64,000 nucleotides of DNA from Fasciolopsis buskii (taxonomy: Eukaryota; Platyhelminthes; Trematoda; Plagiorchiida; Fasciolidae). Every line of letters begins with the position of its first letter. Positions within the stretch are counted from its first letter, which is position 1. A program made the position numbers and the translations under genes. The DNA lies in assembly GCA_008360955.1 (NCBI GenBank), contig LUCM01000294.1, positions 82,010 to 146,009 on the forward strand, given 5' to 3'. Positions 36,701-47,399 of this stretch are shown here, in pieces. The notes below the pieces were generated by a model that saw only the letters and a program-made list of their open reading frames with translations, did no database searches and was not told where the DNA came from.

Positions 36701-37110
36701 CTTGTTTATACCGCTCAATGTTACATCATTCTCAATGTCGAGATCACTATTAAGAAGGCATCGAACGGTGTATTCCAATTCGCTGCCAGTGTGTGGATTC
36801 AAGATGACTACTGACAGCCTTAAAGGGGATGAACAGATTGTTCAAATTTCATTTACTGAAAATGTCTAAACATAAATCGATGATGTGGTCGTCTGCAGCT
36901 CTTGAACCCGCAAAGCCTAATGTTGTCATGTTAACAACAGAGAACGATTTGTAGACCAAAATGAACATCATTATACCATTTCATCCGTAGGGCTTTGAAA
37001 CTGCTACATTTTTAGAACAAGAAGTGAACGCTGACAAATTGTTTGAAAACCAATACGATGACATGGCGCTTGCATTGTTGAACCCATCGACGTCCAGTAG
37101 CTACTCGTAA
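21485..37110 (+). CDS. Acidic low-complexity and coiled-coil protein, multi-exon gene
   Basis: Exon model: 21485-21760, 21808-22270, 28885-29084, 32202-32369, 33186-33311, 35122-35218, then either 35876-36051, or 36339-36409 with 36472-36495 or 36472-36516, the shorter form running on to 36991-37110. Phases agree at every joint. The start ATG sits in CCATGG, a strong context. Residues about 19-66 are almost all Asp, Glu and Ser, with a 13-Asp run; 69-86 are Lys/Thr/Arg-rich. The second exon has heptad spacing (LDNLKILVERISLKLEEKQ), a coiled coil. The remainder is Ser/Thr/Lys-rich with no known domain, signal peptide or membrane segment. An acidic tract plus basic patch is typical of nuclear or chromatin-associated proteins, but that is only inference. 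Exons 1-2 are near certain, 3-6 moderate, the end uncertain. Confidence 0.65.
21761..21807 (+). other. 47-bp intron
   Basis: GTAACC at the start and ACCTTAG at the end. Removing it joins two long open, compositionally matched frames in phase 0. It holds an in-frame TAA near 21788, so it must be spliced. Confidence 0.8.
21808..22270 (+). CDS. Exon 2 of the acidic protein gene (coiled coil)
   Basis: 463 bases, phase 0 in and 1 out, ending in GTAGCAG before GTTAGT. It is rich in Glu, Lys, Ser and Asn with a coiled-coil stretch in its first third and a second amphipathic block (LAEKLNTLMEFMEQY) near the end. Confidence 0.85.
22745..22767. repeat. (AT)n microsatellite
   Basis: About 11 units, directly before a dispersed repeat copy. 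Confidence 0.95.
22775..22862 (+). repeat. Dispersed repeat, copy 3
   Basis: Close match to 1405-1500 and to the reversed copies at 15937 and 43495. In one frame it reads NKISPGAHDRFRGYCRSSG. This copy lacks the inverted-repeat element. Confidence 0.75.
25330..25395 (+). repeat. Weak tRNA-like SINE candidate
   Basis: CTGGTCTCTAATCAGGAGAG followed by GTGTTCAAACTTTAT resembles an A box and B box at plausible spacing. No second copy was seen. Confidence 0.2.
26940..27156. repeat. Imperfect ACT/ATT trinucleotide array
   Basis: Over 210 bases built from ACT, ATT and close variants. It gives spurious open frames of Leu/Val or Ser/Asn on both strands. Its reverse complement is of the same type as the AGT/AAT array at 35283-35560. 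Confidence 0.9.
28885..29084 (+). CDS. Exon 3 of the acidic protein gene
   Basis: 200 bases, phase 1 in (G plus TT gives Val) and 0 out, between TCACAG and GTAAGG. The peptide is Ser/Thr/Pro-rich, then holds a Cys-containing segment (TTVARCNVAVCPEEKG). The acceptor tract is weak. Confidence 0.55.
29085..32201 (+). other. Intron, nothing recognised apart from a SINE candidate
   Basis: About 3.1 kb of AT-rich sequence. The only feature supported is the tRNA-like block at 32041-32115. Confidence 0.4.
32041..32115 (-). repeat. tRNA-like SINE candidate
   Basis: The minus strand reads GGGTTCGATTCCCG, a near-perfect B box, about 35 bases after TAGGCTGATTATGG, an A-box-like block. A functional tRNA acceptor stem was not seen. 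Confidence 0.4.
32202..32369 (+). CDS. Exon 4 of the acidic protein gene
   Basis: 56 codons, phase 0 in and out, after CTACCTTAG and before GTATGG. Ser/Lys-rich, then a hydrophobic helix-like stretch (FPLCALLIIQQLNEM). Confidence 0.5.
33186..33311 (+). CDS. Exon 5 of the acidic protein gene
   Basis: 42 codons, phase 0 in and out, after GCTTACAG and before GTATTA. It contains SEELDKLQIAVIIPTPDKH. If unspliced, the frame ends at TGA 33363. Confidence 0.45.
33986..34444 (+). other. 152-codon open frame inside an intron, probably chance
   Basis: The longest intronic plus frame in the gene. It lacks a convincing acceptor, has an overlapping minus frame of 80 codons, and its length is within chance for this base composition. 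Recorded only because of its size. Confidence 0.15.
34481..34566 (-). repeat. tRNA-derived SINE-like element, copy 2
   Basis: The minus strand reads GTGGTCAGGCAGATAAGG (A box) then GGTCGCGATTGAAATC (B box) with spacing as in the copies at 4194 and 58085. Confidence 0.55.
35122..35218 (+). CDS. Exon 6 of the acidic protein gene
   Basis: 97 bases, phase 0 in, 1 out, from CTGATCAG to GATGA before GTATGG. Peptide includes SRLPDLGEQITTLPSFAP. If unspliced it would run to TAA 35260. Confidence 0.45.
35283..35560. repeat. Imperfect AGT/AAT trinucleotide array
   Basis: About 280 bases of TAG/TAA/AGT-type units in the intron after exon 6. It is the reverse-complement type of the array at 26940-27156. 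Confidence 0.88.
35876..36051 (+). CDS. Terminal exon, version A, of the acidic protein gene
   Basis: 176 bases, phase 1 in (A plus AA gives Lys), after TTCCTTCAAG, ending at TGA 36049. Strongly protein-like: LDESVMNDLDEESKLLLC, then KLIEMRKLSFAELINQLNR. Confidence 0.55.
36339..37110 (+). CDS. Alternative 3' exons, version B, of the acidic protein gene
   Basis: 36339-36409 enters in phase 1, exactly like 35876-36051, and encodes EIEEMRTRIDTIDKRVKRQ, a coiled coil. It leaves in phase 0 into 36472, which follows an excellent acceptor (CTATTTTTGCAACTCAG). That exon either stops at TGA 36514 or splices at 36495 to 36991-37110, whose 39 codons (FLEQEVNADKLFENQYDDM) end at TAA 37108. No donor was found that would let version A run into version B, so these look like mutually exclusive ends. 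Confidence 0.45.
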
Positions 37111-37517
37111 ACACGGCACCCAAACGAGCAGTGATGGAACATAAAATGCATGCCGCGTTCACTCTTGACACACTATCATACCCGTGATGAACAACTCGTT
37201 TATGCTGGTCGCATTTGGGCACAACATATTCATCTTGTTGGCTTAGATTCAACTACTATGTTTGGTCATTTCGAAAAGGAAATAATCTAGCAAATGCATA
37301 GTATTTTGTATTTGGCTTATGGAGGTATATAGGTTGGTTTTCAGCCTGTTGAATGTCACTGTTGTAATGGTGTTGCACAAATGACAAAACACGTGATATT
37401 ACGCAGGAAAATCTACAGCACTAGCAGAAATTCACATCCTGTCCGTTAGACGCTCGTCTAACAGTTGCACTGTACAGTTTCTTTGGGTAACAACATGAAA
37501 TGCAATAAATGGTTTGT

Positions 37518-37523
37518 TTCAAT
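37518..37523 (+). terminator. Candidate polyadenylation signal AATAAA
   Basis: Canonical hexamer about 410 bases after the TAA at 37108. Confidence 0.25.
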
Positions 37524-38404
37524 AAATTGAAATCGTAGGCTGGCGAGTAGGCTGCGCATTTTTCACCATCAGTCGCAGTGACATCGCCCATGAGTAGGCT
37601 GACACTATGTGGACTGCGCAAAATCTGTTTCAGGAATACCGCGGAAAACTTCAGGAAATCTGATTACGGTTAAGTATATTGCATACTGTTAAAAATCTAT
37701 TTTTAGACCAATCACTTACAATTGGTACAATGCGTTTAGTTGGAATGCAGTTCACGTTGATAGTAGGAGTCTTACCAGCAAATAATGTGATCACGAGGAA
37801 ACCTGGTTGACGTCGTTTTCACAAAAAATATATTTCTCCTGTGGATGGAACGACTAAATTTCAGGGGAAACAGACGACCTTGATCGCAGTTATCACTTCT
37901 GGTTTTGTGTGCACCCCGTGTGTTCTAATGTCAAACAATCTTTATACCTGTACAGTCATTTGTTTGGCTGAACAATGAATCTTGTTCGAAGAGAGAGAGA
38001 GGCATGCAAGGTTGATGAAGTGGTTTAAAAAAACTGCTGAGAAAGTAGCAATGTCTGACCGAGGAAAATATCCCCACGAATCACCGTTGGATTCGTACGC
38101 AAACGTATAATTCATGCACGGCCTGCTGATCCAAACGAGGCACTATCCATGCCTGAGAACCTTATACTGGTTACTGGCGTCACTATAGCGTCAGATAAAT
38201 AGGGAGGAAAATGAGGACTACATCACAATTGACATGATTGTAAAAGCAGAAATTCGTGTGACAAACCACGTTGGTTGGAGCTTAGAAAATACTCACTGCT
38301 AACAGTTCCGCACTGCTGTGGAAAAGCTGCGTTTCGTCTGTGATGAATAAGGGAACGAAGGGACAAACATGGTTTATTGATTGCCAATTTTAAACATTTG
38401 TCTT

Positions 38405-38495
38405 TCTCATGGCGTCTGTTTGTGAGGGTCGCGATTTTGAGTCCTTCTATCACCGGTCAATTCGTCCACTTGAAAGCCCTTTGTTGGCCACAATT
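38405..38495 (+). repeat. tRNA-derived SINE-like element, copy 3
   Basis: GGCGTCTGTTTGTGAGGGTC with GCGATTTTGAGTCC matches the B-box half of copy 1. The tail CACCGGTCAATTCGTCCACTT...TTTGTTGGC matches the same tail at 4257-4296. The A-box half is eroded. Confidence 0.6.
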
Positions 38496-39103
38496 CCCTT
38501 CCCGAAAAAATGACAAAATATCGGATGTGGAACAACCCGGAATCAAGATTACCGATGAGAAAAATAACAATTCACTAACCTTATGGTATGCTTTTTAATA
38601 TTTTGGATCCCAACAAAACTTTTGAGCAGTGCATCATGCACCCTGAAAGGCGCATTTGCATGAAACAAAACGTGTGATGCAAAGCCGATGTGCCCTCTGT
38701 TGCGGGATTTCCATAGCCGACGTGGGCGCTGAATTCATTGCTCATTTGACTCGACTGTATCCTAGATCCATTCCAGCTGACTAACGGACTGGGACGTGAT
38801 TCTACAATTGAGAAGGGATATTCTTTATATCTCCCTGTCTCTCGCCCTTATCACACTGGTAGGACATGATTGCGTAATGTACTGCACGTGTACGCTGAGC
38901 TGAACAATTTCTCTCGCCAACCAAAGGCCAGTCATTTCGGGCATTTTCGATAAAATTTCGCTTTCGGAATTTGAAGTATTTTGTAATCAGTTTGTAAACG
39001 ACAATATATACCATCGTTCCATAGGAAACAAAATACAACTCTGGTAACGAGAATTACATTGCCGGACGATACTAGTGGATCCTACTGTGGTGGTCATCCT
39101 TGA

Positions 39104-39412
39104 TTGTCCCAACTGGACTTTGCGGAAAATTCTACCAAGAAGGGTTTGCGAAATTTGTTTCAATCAATGAAATGTCCTGTGTGGAATTATACTAATGTGG
39201 TGCAGCACACATTTTCGATGGAATTTTCAACTAAACTCGTCAACATCTTAATCCAAAATACTATGTGCTTGACAAACTCGTATGCTCAGTTAACACATTG
39301 GAGGCAGCATCATCCTGTGATTCCTTGCATCTATCCGTTGGATCGAAAACTGTGTCTTCTTGCATCTCAGCCGTGCGTAATCGGATTCATTAGAGAATTG
39401 CTTCGATTATAA
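39104..39412 (+). CDS. 102-codon open frame, unknown
   Basis: Natural-looking codon use and a varied peptide (STKKGLRNLFQSMKC), opening after a TGA and ending at TAA 39410. There is no splice acceptor or ATG near its start. Length is within chance. Confidence 0.2.
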   Translation: MSQLDFAENSTKKGLRNLFQSMKCPVWNYTNVVQHTFSMEFSTKLVNILIQNTMCLTNSYAQLTHWRQHHPVIPCIYPLDRKLCLLASQPCVIGFIRELLRL

Positions 39413-39558
39413 TCGTGCATTAAATGCATCCAATCCTCATCAGTTTTGCAGATTTCCCTTCAGGAGCTTCCTCCGCTTTATTTCCTATGCCTGCCACATG
39501 TCATATAAAAAACAAATTGCCTATTACAGTTTCCAGCGGGCCTATGCATCTCCAAGAA

Positions 39559-40248
39559 TCAACCTAGATAGCGTTTTGTTTTGTGAAATGTATTCTTCTG
39601 TTTATCAAAATGTTTGAAACTGTACTTTAAAATTTCTTGTCGAATAATGTGAGCGTCAAACATGACGTACGCCCATGCACGGTATTTCCCATTGATCGAT
39701 ACCACCGCTTTTGCCCAGCATTTTGGGAAATAGTCATGCCCCGATAAATCAAACTTGGAAGTTAAAATTCTGCTGTTTCGTTGTTTGCTCTCATTTACTT
39801 TCGGCCATATTGGCAATTTGCACCCATATTGGGTTTTTCGTGAATGGATTATCAAACAAAATGCAATTTGCGCTACTGCCCTAGCCATTATGCTGCCAGA
39901 CATACCGTCAATCGTTTGTTGAACTTCACTACATCGTGTCGCAACTGTCCGTCCCTGATTTTCACTTGTAAAGGATACTGAACACAGCAGTCGGCGTCTA
40001 CTGGTAGATGATTTATCTGGGTTTAGTCTAAGTATGTCGATGGTCTCGGGCATTGCCTACAGCGCCTGTCTACTTGATAAATATTCAGGTCTCTTCCGAT
40101 TAGGGTGCTGCTCATGGAAAGTGGTTATGACTTGGTTAGTGTCAACTAAAAGACTCCAGTTTGGCTCTTTAAATGTATTTAACCATATGGAATTTCCTCT
40201 TTTTATGGGGGACTTTATGCTGTTGTTGGTTGGGCGAGATCCAGGCAA
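39559..40248 (-). pseudogene. Long minus-strand reading frame with one in-frame stop
   Basis: Minus-strand codons run from 40248 to 39559 with a single TAG at 40059-40057. The second part starts with ATG 40053 and gives 164 residues, varied and basic (SKQRNSRILTSKFDLSGHDY, KHFDKQKNTFHKTKRYLG). No domain is recognised. It may be a decayed single-exon gene or a transposon frame, or a chance frame. Confidence 0.3.
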
Positions 40249-40319
40249 ATCACCTTCTTTAAACTGTTTGAATAAACAAGTTTACTTGGAAATAAATTGT
40301 CTTAATTTGTATTAATTTC

Positions 40320-43210
40320 AGTTTCATTGAAACGTACGTCCGGGACTATATTTTCCTGTTAAAGTACGATTTGAATGAGCTTGAATAAGCGGGAGTCCGA
40401 TTAAAAAAATTCTTTTCAGGGTGGTTTAAGAATTATTTAGCTGAATTCGGGTGCTAGAAATTTCGATGTCGATACCAGACAGAGATTTACAAATCAATAA
40501 ATAAATCGTAGTTATCTGTGACTGTGAGTGATATCCCATTTTGTTAATCCAGATTCGATACGCAGCTAATTTTTCTGATTAGTATTTGCGCGAAAGAAAC
40601 TGACGTCACGAAGCGCCAAAAAGTACCTTCCTCGATCTTGCTGGTCCATTCGGGGTGCATGTTTCAAAAATGATCAGATCGAAGCATACAGATGAAGACC
40701 CTCTCGTTCAAGAGAACCGGATTATCAAAGGGACGTTAACAAGAAAGCAAACTGGAACTTGTGGCTGATAGCGTAAAAGAGCCACGGTTTTTTTCTTGTT
40801 CTTGATTTTGAACAGCATGTGTGAACTCACCTGTAAGAACTGCTATTCAGGAGTCAAGGAGATTAGCGGTTCATCGGATTTTAGCGGGGAAATAAGCATG
40901 GCCAATACATAGGGGGAGTGGCAAGTAAAGCCATAGCGAATAGGAGCAAACTGAGAAAAACATAAGTTTGATTGTTAAAATCAAACGTGGGCTTCAAAGG
41001 GAACGTGGGCCTTGCAGACATATTGCGGGATTCATTTATCCAGGGCTGAACAGATGGTAGAATTGCCGATATACATTGCGCTGTGTTTCACTGTAGGGGG
41101 GTTCAGGAGAAAGGCTGAAATATGGTAATATGTGTGACCACCATAGGCAGTCCACTTTGTCAAGCCCAGGCAGCACGACAAAATATCAGTGAAACGGCAA
41201 CGATTCCATGGTTATTATAATCACATTTGGACCGACAAGGGTTTATAAGGATAATTAGCCAAATTGGTTTGCATATAACTAGGGGATTAGTCGGCAACTT
41301 TTTCGCGATTCGGTCAAGATAAACTTTCTGAAAGATTCTTACGTAAGCAATTTGTTATTTTCTAGTATGACTCAAGTCTGGGTTGTCAAATAGACCCAAA
41401 GCCTTGCACTGCCCTAATAAGTTTAATGGGACTTCAGTGACAAACAAAGAGTTGAGCTTGTAAACCCGGAACTGCTTAGACAGAAGTACACCGGGGACGC
41501 TTAGCTGAAACGCGGCAGTGACCACAAGGCGAGCAGTTTGTCTTCAAACTTAGAAGGTCCCATTTAAGTCAAACGACTATATTTTTCTGTTACCAAAGGC
41601 CACGCGGTGACTCGGCAAGTAATGATTGGATCAGTCTTTGTTGACGTTTCGCTAAAATTTCGTTCGTTGCTACACACGGATGGAATTGGTGAATCGGAAC
41701 TCAGTTCAATCTCGTTGAAATAATGAGCTAGTTTGCATGAAAGCGGGCGAACAGTGATCGGCTATCTTGTTCTCATTGTGATAAAGAGCACTTTATGGGG
41801 GATTTTTTCTTGAGACAGCAGCTACTAAATAATCATCATGCACCAATCACGAGAAATAAACAATGAGTCATTTTATGAAAATTCAAGAAATTTATTGGTC
41901 ACGCGCACTAACAATGTATATTGGAACAGAGCCTACGCTTCTTAATTTTTTATTTGTTTCCTTTTGCTTTTACTAAGCATGATTGAGTGTTTATTGAACC
42001 AAATAACACTTTGCTACATTTGAAAACATTATGTGGGAAAAAATATTAGCCCGAACTCACGTGCAAAACAGTTTGCTTTGATGCGGTCCAGACAATTTGA
42101 ATGCGATGGAATTTGGTTAGTATTGATGTTTTGTTACTGAAATAGTTTTTCAGTAGTTAGCAGTAATCTGGTGAAAAGTAAGTTATGATGCACCGAAGAA
42201 TGTAATGTGCCGTACGTCGTTATATAAACGTTTGTGTTCCTCTCTGTGTCGTTCAAGTAGAAAACAAAAGTGAAGAATAAAATAAACGTCTGCACTAATC
42301 GCCTTGTAAAAAAGAGAAAAAAAATCTAAATATGGTTGCAAAAACTTGAGGTGGTTTGCTTATGAGGTCGGCTGACACGTGATGCCGTTTTTATCCAAAT
42401 GCTTGCCAAAAATGGACAGTGGAGTTCCTATGGATATTGATTCTTGAAGGCCTGTAACAAAAAAGGATCTTACGGAAATATGAGAACGAAGCTGTGAATG
42501 ATAGTTCTGCAGATCAGTGACATCTGGCATTATTTTATGGGCAAACATTTCACAAGCTGGTGGGTGTTGAATTTGGCGGTAGGAAAGATGCGCACCCAAT
42601 AACTGACAGTTCCCGAGAGAGAAATGCAAAGTCTTCTTTAAGAAAAACTGTGAAACAACGGAACAGCCGTGAAAGACGACTCGAAAATACTTCTAACCCT
42701 ATTTAAATAATTTATTCCAACTAATATATTAGTATTATTATTCATCTGTTTCATCCCTACACATATTTGGAATAGTTACTGGCCCTTACACCTTAGACAC
42801 CTCACCAACCAACTTAGCAACTGATTTGTCAACATAAAAGCCTCACGATATCCGTATTTTCTGTACAACCGCACATTCGTTACTCGTGCATTCATAATAC
42901 AGTGGTTCAATACATCTCACTCTCATGCTCGCCAATGGCTGAAGACACCGCCCTGCTTCATGCCAACCGCAAAACAGCCATTCAGCGACAAGGTCTTCCC
43001 CGGTTCAGTTAATCACGGCGGCCTATCGCATTAGACCATCGCTAACACCGGCAGTATGTCCGGACTTTCTCTTTAGTATACCCTGTAAGATTTTCCTTTG
43101 GCTTAAATTCTAATATAATTTCTAATTCCGTTCGTAGCTACATCCTTGCTGGCCATCAGGAGATTGAGGACTCGTGACAAAAAACAATCCTATAACATAA
43201 AGAGAAACTT
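40320..43210. other. Non-coding, nothing firm
   Basis: AT-rich. A minus-strand frame at 42606-42360 follows a fair acceptor, and may be an isolated exon, but has no partner. 42690-43150 has a different texture (pyrimidine-rich plus strand) without a recognised repeat. Confidence 0.3.
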
Positions 43211-43218
43211 AATAACGG

Positions 43219-43494
43219 TTCACTAGAAACTCAATTGAATCGTTAGGAGCATAAATGGCTGTTAAGTCCATTTGAGAACCACATGGTGATTAGTCAGAGG
43301 ATTTTTATTGGTCGGGCAAGGCTAACATTCAAAAAAGGGACACAATGCCCGAAACCATTGATTTTCCTATACAGTAGTATGTTTTGTATGTGGATAGGCA
43401 AACAAGATTTCACCGGAAGCACGTGACCATGTGATTCTTAAATGGGCTTTTCAATAATCCACGCTCCTAACGATTCAAGTGCGATTCTAGTGAG
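43219..43494. mobile_element. Inverted-repeat (MITE-like) element, copy 2
   Basis: Second copy of the 15691-15936 unit: left arm 43219-43258, right arm 43455-43494, about 276 bp. The inside has a diverged block resembling the GGATGAACAAAATTTCCCCGG motif. Confidence 0.72.
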
Positions 43495-43645
43495 AAACTA
43501 AGAGAGGAGAGCACTGGTATAGGAATGGTTGGGCAGAATAATCCCGGGTACGCATACCTGAAGGGCAGCAATAAACGCGAAAACGATCGCGTGCTCTCGG
43601 TTGAAAATTTTGTTCATTCATCCATATGCAAAACCTACTACTAAG
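43495..43645 (-). repeat. Dispersed repeat, copy 4
   Basis: Follows the right arm of the MITE-like unit exactly as at 15937-16078. The reverse complement contains GGTATGCGTACCCGGGATTA, shared with the copy at 22775. Confidence 0.75.
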
Positions 43646-44044
43646 AACTAATGACGGTTGCATTTAAATTAGTCACTACGCCAAACTGTTAACATTAAAT
43701 TCATATTTCCGACTAAACATCAATGCCAGTTTGAGTTTTTCGATAAAACAGAAGACTCATCACATTCGTATAGGTCCTCCATGAATAACTCTAAATTATC
43801 ATACTCGAAATCAGAACACACTGGTGTAACATGAGGCTATCAGCCGATGCCGAGAATTCAAGACCATTTGTTTCTTGTACAATAGCACGTGGGATGTTGA
43901 ATAGCAATTACATCAAGAAATAAGACTTTCTTATCAAACCTTTTTGGCATCACGCGGATGAAACACCGAGTTATTAGTTCGATTCGCTGCAATCCGATTC
44001 CAATAGTGTAAAAACCTAAATGACATTGATTTTATTTTTTCTAG

Positions 44045-45303
44045 TACGTTTAGACGCGAGCGACGATGTTGATAATAAATGCGAATCAAATTGTTGACGA
44101 TGTATCCGAATGAAGGAAGCAATCAGTCATTGAGGCCTGTGCTGAACAGGCCCAAATAAATCATGTGACCACGATAAACTGGTGAAAATCCCGGACATTT
44201 GATCATCCGTGGCTGATTGAACAAAGCGGGTTCCAGGTAGGTATGAAATAAGTGAATAAATTCGATGAGGAGAGCAATTTTGATATTGCGATTGGAAAAC
44301 AATTTGAAGTTGGCCTATTTCCCTGTACTGCTTTTTGTGTACCATTGTCTGTGTTGTTAGAAACATTCGATTTTTGAACACATGCGACTTGCACATCAGT
44401 TATTTCCAAAATAAAATGGTGTAACTTACATGGGATTTGTGTTGAGAAATGCGCGATTTTGAAAGACTGGAGCACATTGGTGGTAAACTACGTCGTTTTT
44501 AGAAAATCTAACGCTCGAAATTGAAAACATTCAAGGGAAATTTTCTGGCATTTCAGTAATTGTAGATTCTGGACACACTTATTATGCTACCTTTTTTGAA
44601 GTGAGTGGAACATTTTATAGCTACAGGAGAAACTTGTCACGATTAGCATTACCACTAGCATTTTTAGTCGGCTCTCTGAGACACAACAAAACGAAGGAAA
44701 GCTTGAACTATTAGAGATGACCAGGACCATGGGTCCCTCCAAAATAAGTAACAGATAGCCCGATGGCCAAGTGATTTCATCATTTATGGTAGCATCAGGG
44801 AGATCAGCAATGTTTGAATATTGCCACCCTACGAAGTTTGTCTTCCCTTGAGGAACGGTAAATAAATGTTCTTTTTTTAATCATTTTATTCAGTCCGTTT
44901 ATCCACACAGAACAACCTTACACTTGCAGCAAATTGTTTTGATGATAATGGTAAGCGGAGGCAGAGTGAAGGCTGTGTAATTTGGGAAACCAATCGTGTG
45001 ATCGTAGGCACTTCACTTACTTAGATAAACAATATTTTGAGCACTCCATCTAGCAAAGGTGTGTGCGAGTGACAAAATAAATCGGAGAGTTATCAACTTG
45101 CAGGGTGCCTGTTTTTCCTTTTATAGTGAATTTCACTAATGGTTTAGGCCATGTTACATTTATAATGTGAAATTCGAAGGTGATACAAGTAAAGTAAGCA
45201 TTTGAAGCAGGGTCAGATAAATTCAACTGAAGCGAACTAAGCAATCTTTGCAGTTTAGTGAAAGAGGAGTTCCAACTTCAAGACACGAGTTGAATTTGCA
45301 TAG
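44045..45303 (+). CDS. Group of small candidate exons, unknown gene
   Basis: Several blocks have unusually good borders: 44045 onward (TTTATTTTTTCTAG before it; LDASDDVDNKCESN in phase 1), 44668-44747 (phase 2 in, 1 out; QQNEGKLELLEMTRT), 44911-44950 (40 nt between TTTATCCACACAG and GTAAGC) and 45254-45303 (after AATCTTTGCAG). Phases do not connect all of them, so some are false or exons are missing. No domain seen. Confidence 0.3.
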
Positions 45304-46881
45304 GTGTAAACAAACGTCCTACTTCGATATTCGCTGAAGTAGAGCATGCGGGTAATGATAACAGATGAACGAACGTGGTCATATTGGCGTCGATGATTTC
45401 GAAGGCATTTTCTACCAGCTCAGGACTCTCCATTTAGCCAGTGTAGTCTCAGTTGACATGAAAAACTACTACATGATTCAATAAGCAGCACCAGCAATTG
45501 GGTTCTGCCGATAAGAATCACTGGTTCTGACGTTACGCGACGGAAACCGATAGTAAATATCCAAATGCCAAATGTAATCAGCTTCATTTACAATGAAAAC
45601 ATTTAAATCCGCAATAATTCATGTGGAGATACGTCAGCCAGATTTTATTGGCAGTGGTCATATTGATCTTGAAAGAAATAAACCGGTATTTAATATATAT
45701 TATTCCCGTTTCCTTTTAAACACTGTGCTCAAGTAGCAAGCCAGTTAGAAATTCGGGCACAAGCTCTGTTTTACGTGTTATTTTCACTTTTGGAAGTTTA
45801 CTACTAATGAGTAAGCCAATGAAAACCGGAAATATAAATGACCTCATAATCAATGGTCAATCGCCAAAATCAATTCAGATCTTGTGTAAAGCGCGTGTTC
45901 ATACTTCTGGTTCTTCCACTTCATTGGGAACAACGGTCAAACATATTTCAATTTTGACTTGATAAGAAATATATGCACATGAACTCCTTTTATTCAACCG
46001 CCCGTTGTCCAGGTTGATGTATAATTAATGACGTAAGTTAAAAATGAGGTTGACTTGTCTATCGAAATCGGCGCCTGAGAAATGATCGATAAATTCCGGC
46101 TTTCCATTACTGCCTGCATTCTCAGTAAAAATGTGTCTGGAATTCTATTTGAAATGTAACGGTTGTGCTCTTTCGTCCAAAGTTTGCACTGTCGATAACG
46201 TTTACAACTTTCCTGTGGAGTTCACGGCCCTTCACTAATGTTAAATTCGACTTAAAACTATGCATTGAACATTAGAAAAACAATAATGGCGTCAGTGTAT
46301 TCCCACTAGGCATCTGTCCTTATGAGAAAAAAACAACAGAATAACCATCTGACCCTTCTGAATTATGGATCCATAAGCCATTTTGTACTCGTCCGTAGAC
46401 AGATAAGCCATAAGATTGTTTATGAAATGGCAATCAATTGAAAGTTTAATGCCGCTTGAAAATATGTATTTACTTTCTTCCTAAGGTTGTACAACGTTTT
46501 CGATGCAAAGGGATAGCTCTAGTGGTTTCTCGCAACCACTGAGTGTTCGTTTCCAATGCGTTTGTAGGAAGTTAACACCAAATCCATCATGGGATATCGA
46601 TCGGAGTCACAGTACCGAGTGAGCGCGATTCAAATGGCTGACGTTCCCCGGCCACTTGAGATTCGTACAAATTCTCAATTGACGAAGAAAATGCAAACAC
46701 AGATCTTATAACACAAACGATTCCATTTGGACTCCTTGCATAAATGGATCATTGAGGTCTTCCAAAAGTGTGATTAGAATTTGGCTATTCGAATGCCCCG
46801 CTCAGTGAACAAGAACATTCGAAAAGTCAGTGCCCTGACGTGTGATAAATTTTGAATACCAGAACACCGTGTTTGCCTTAG

Positions 46882-47392
46882 CTTTCTACCCTGTGCACAA
46901 ATACTTGGGAGATTTCGCAAACTGTCACATTTTCGACCGAATCACCATTTGGCATGAAGGTACAATTTTGCCCACTGCTTTATTTCTCCCGGAAATCGAC
47001 GAAATCACGCATGCAATCATTTACCTTTAGATATGAAACGTGAACAATGCGTGGACCAAAATGTGACGGCTATCTCACTTCCGTGCTAGCATAGACCACC
47101 AACCCATAGATCGAACACCCGAAACCAACTGACTGACGGAATGGTAAAACATACACAGCGGTTGTGGCAGTCTGGTTATCCATCAGAAGCAGTTGGACTA
47201 GGCGAATTAAAATCCTAATCCCGTTTCAATTTCTAGGATGAATGGTCGAAAAAGGGAACGACACGATATGGTGAAAAAAACAAACAATTACGGAATGCTT
47301 AGTTCCTTCGGATTTGGTTTGGGAAATCAAGCTTGTCACGATGTGTTGTCCAACTGCATATCGTTGCCAAGCCAACCAAAGCAACGACCAAC
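46882..47392 (+). CDS. Four-exon Cys-containing segment, unknown gene
   Basis: Exons 46882-46959 (phase 1/1), 47031-47062 (1/0), 47237-47270 (0/1) and 47332-47392 (1/2) are in phase throughout. Acceptors are good (CATTTACCTTTAG, TTTCAATTTCTAG) and donors acceptable (GTACAA, GTGACG, GTGAAA, GTGAAC). The joined peptide has Cys residues in HKYLGDFANCHIFDR, KREQCVDQN and ACHDVLSNCISL, suggesting a secreted or disulphide-containing domain. The family is not recognised. Introns are 60-175 bases. Confidence 0.45.
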
Positions 47393-47399
47393 GTGAACC

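Larger units (their letters stand above)
37111..39100. other. Mostly non-coding
   Basis: Contains the SINE copy at 38405. A block at 37863-37915 after a fair acceptor (CTAAATTTCAG) encodes ETDDLDRSYHFWF and could be an exon; no partner was found. Confidence 0.25.

Noticed and set aside
36623..36814. Plus ORF of 63 codons after the acidic gene's exons
   Set aside because: No acceptor in phase with a neighbour. It overlaps the proposed 36495-36991 intron.
42360..42629. 89-codon minus frame with a fair acceptor and a GT...AG pair 22 bases apart inside
   Set aside because: 22 bases is too short for an intron and no neighbouring exon was found. Kept only as a note in the region entry.
44180..44240. 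Kinase-like string FDHPWLIE before a GTAGGT donor
   Set aside because: An in-frame stop lies six bases upstream of the string with no acceptor between, and no other kinase motif is near.
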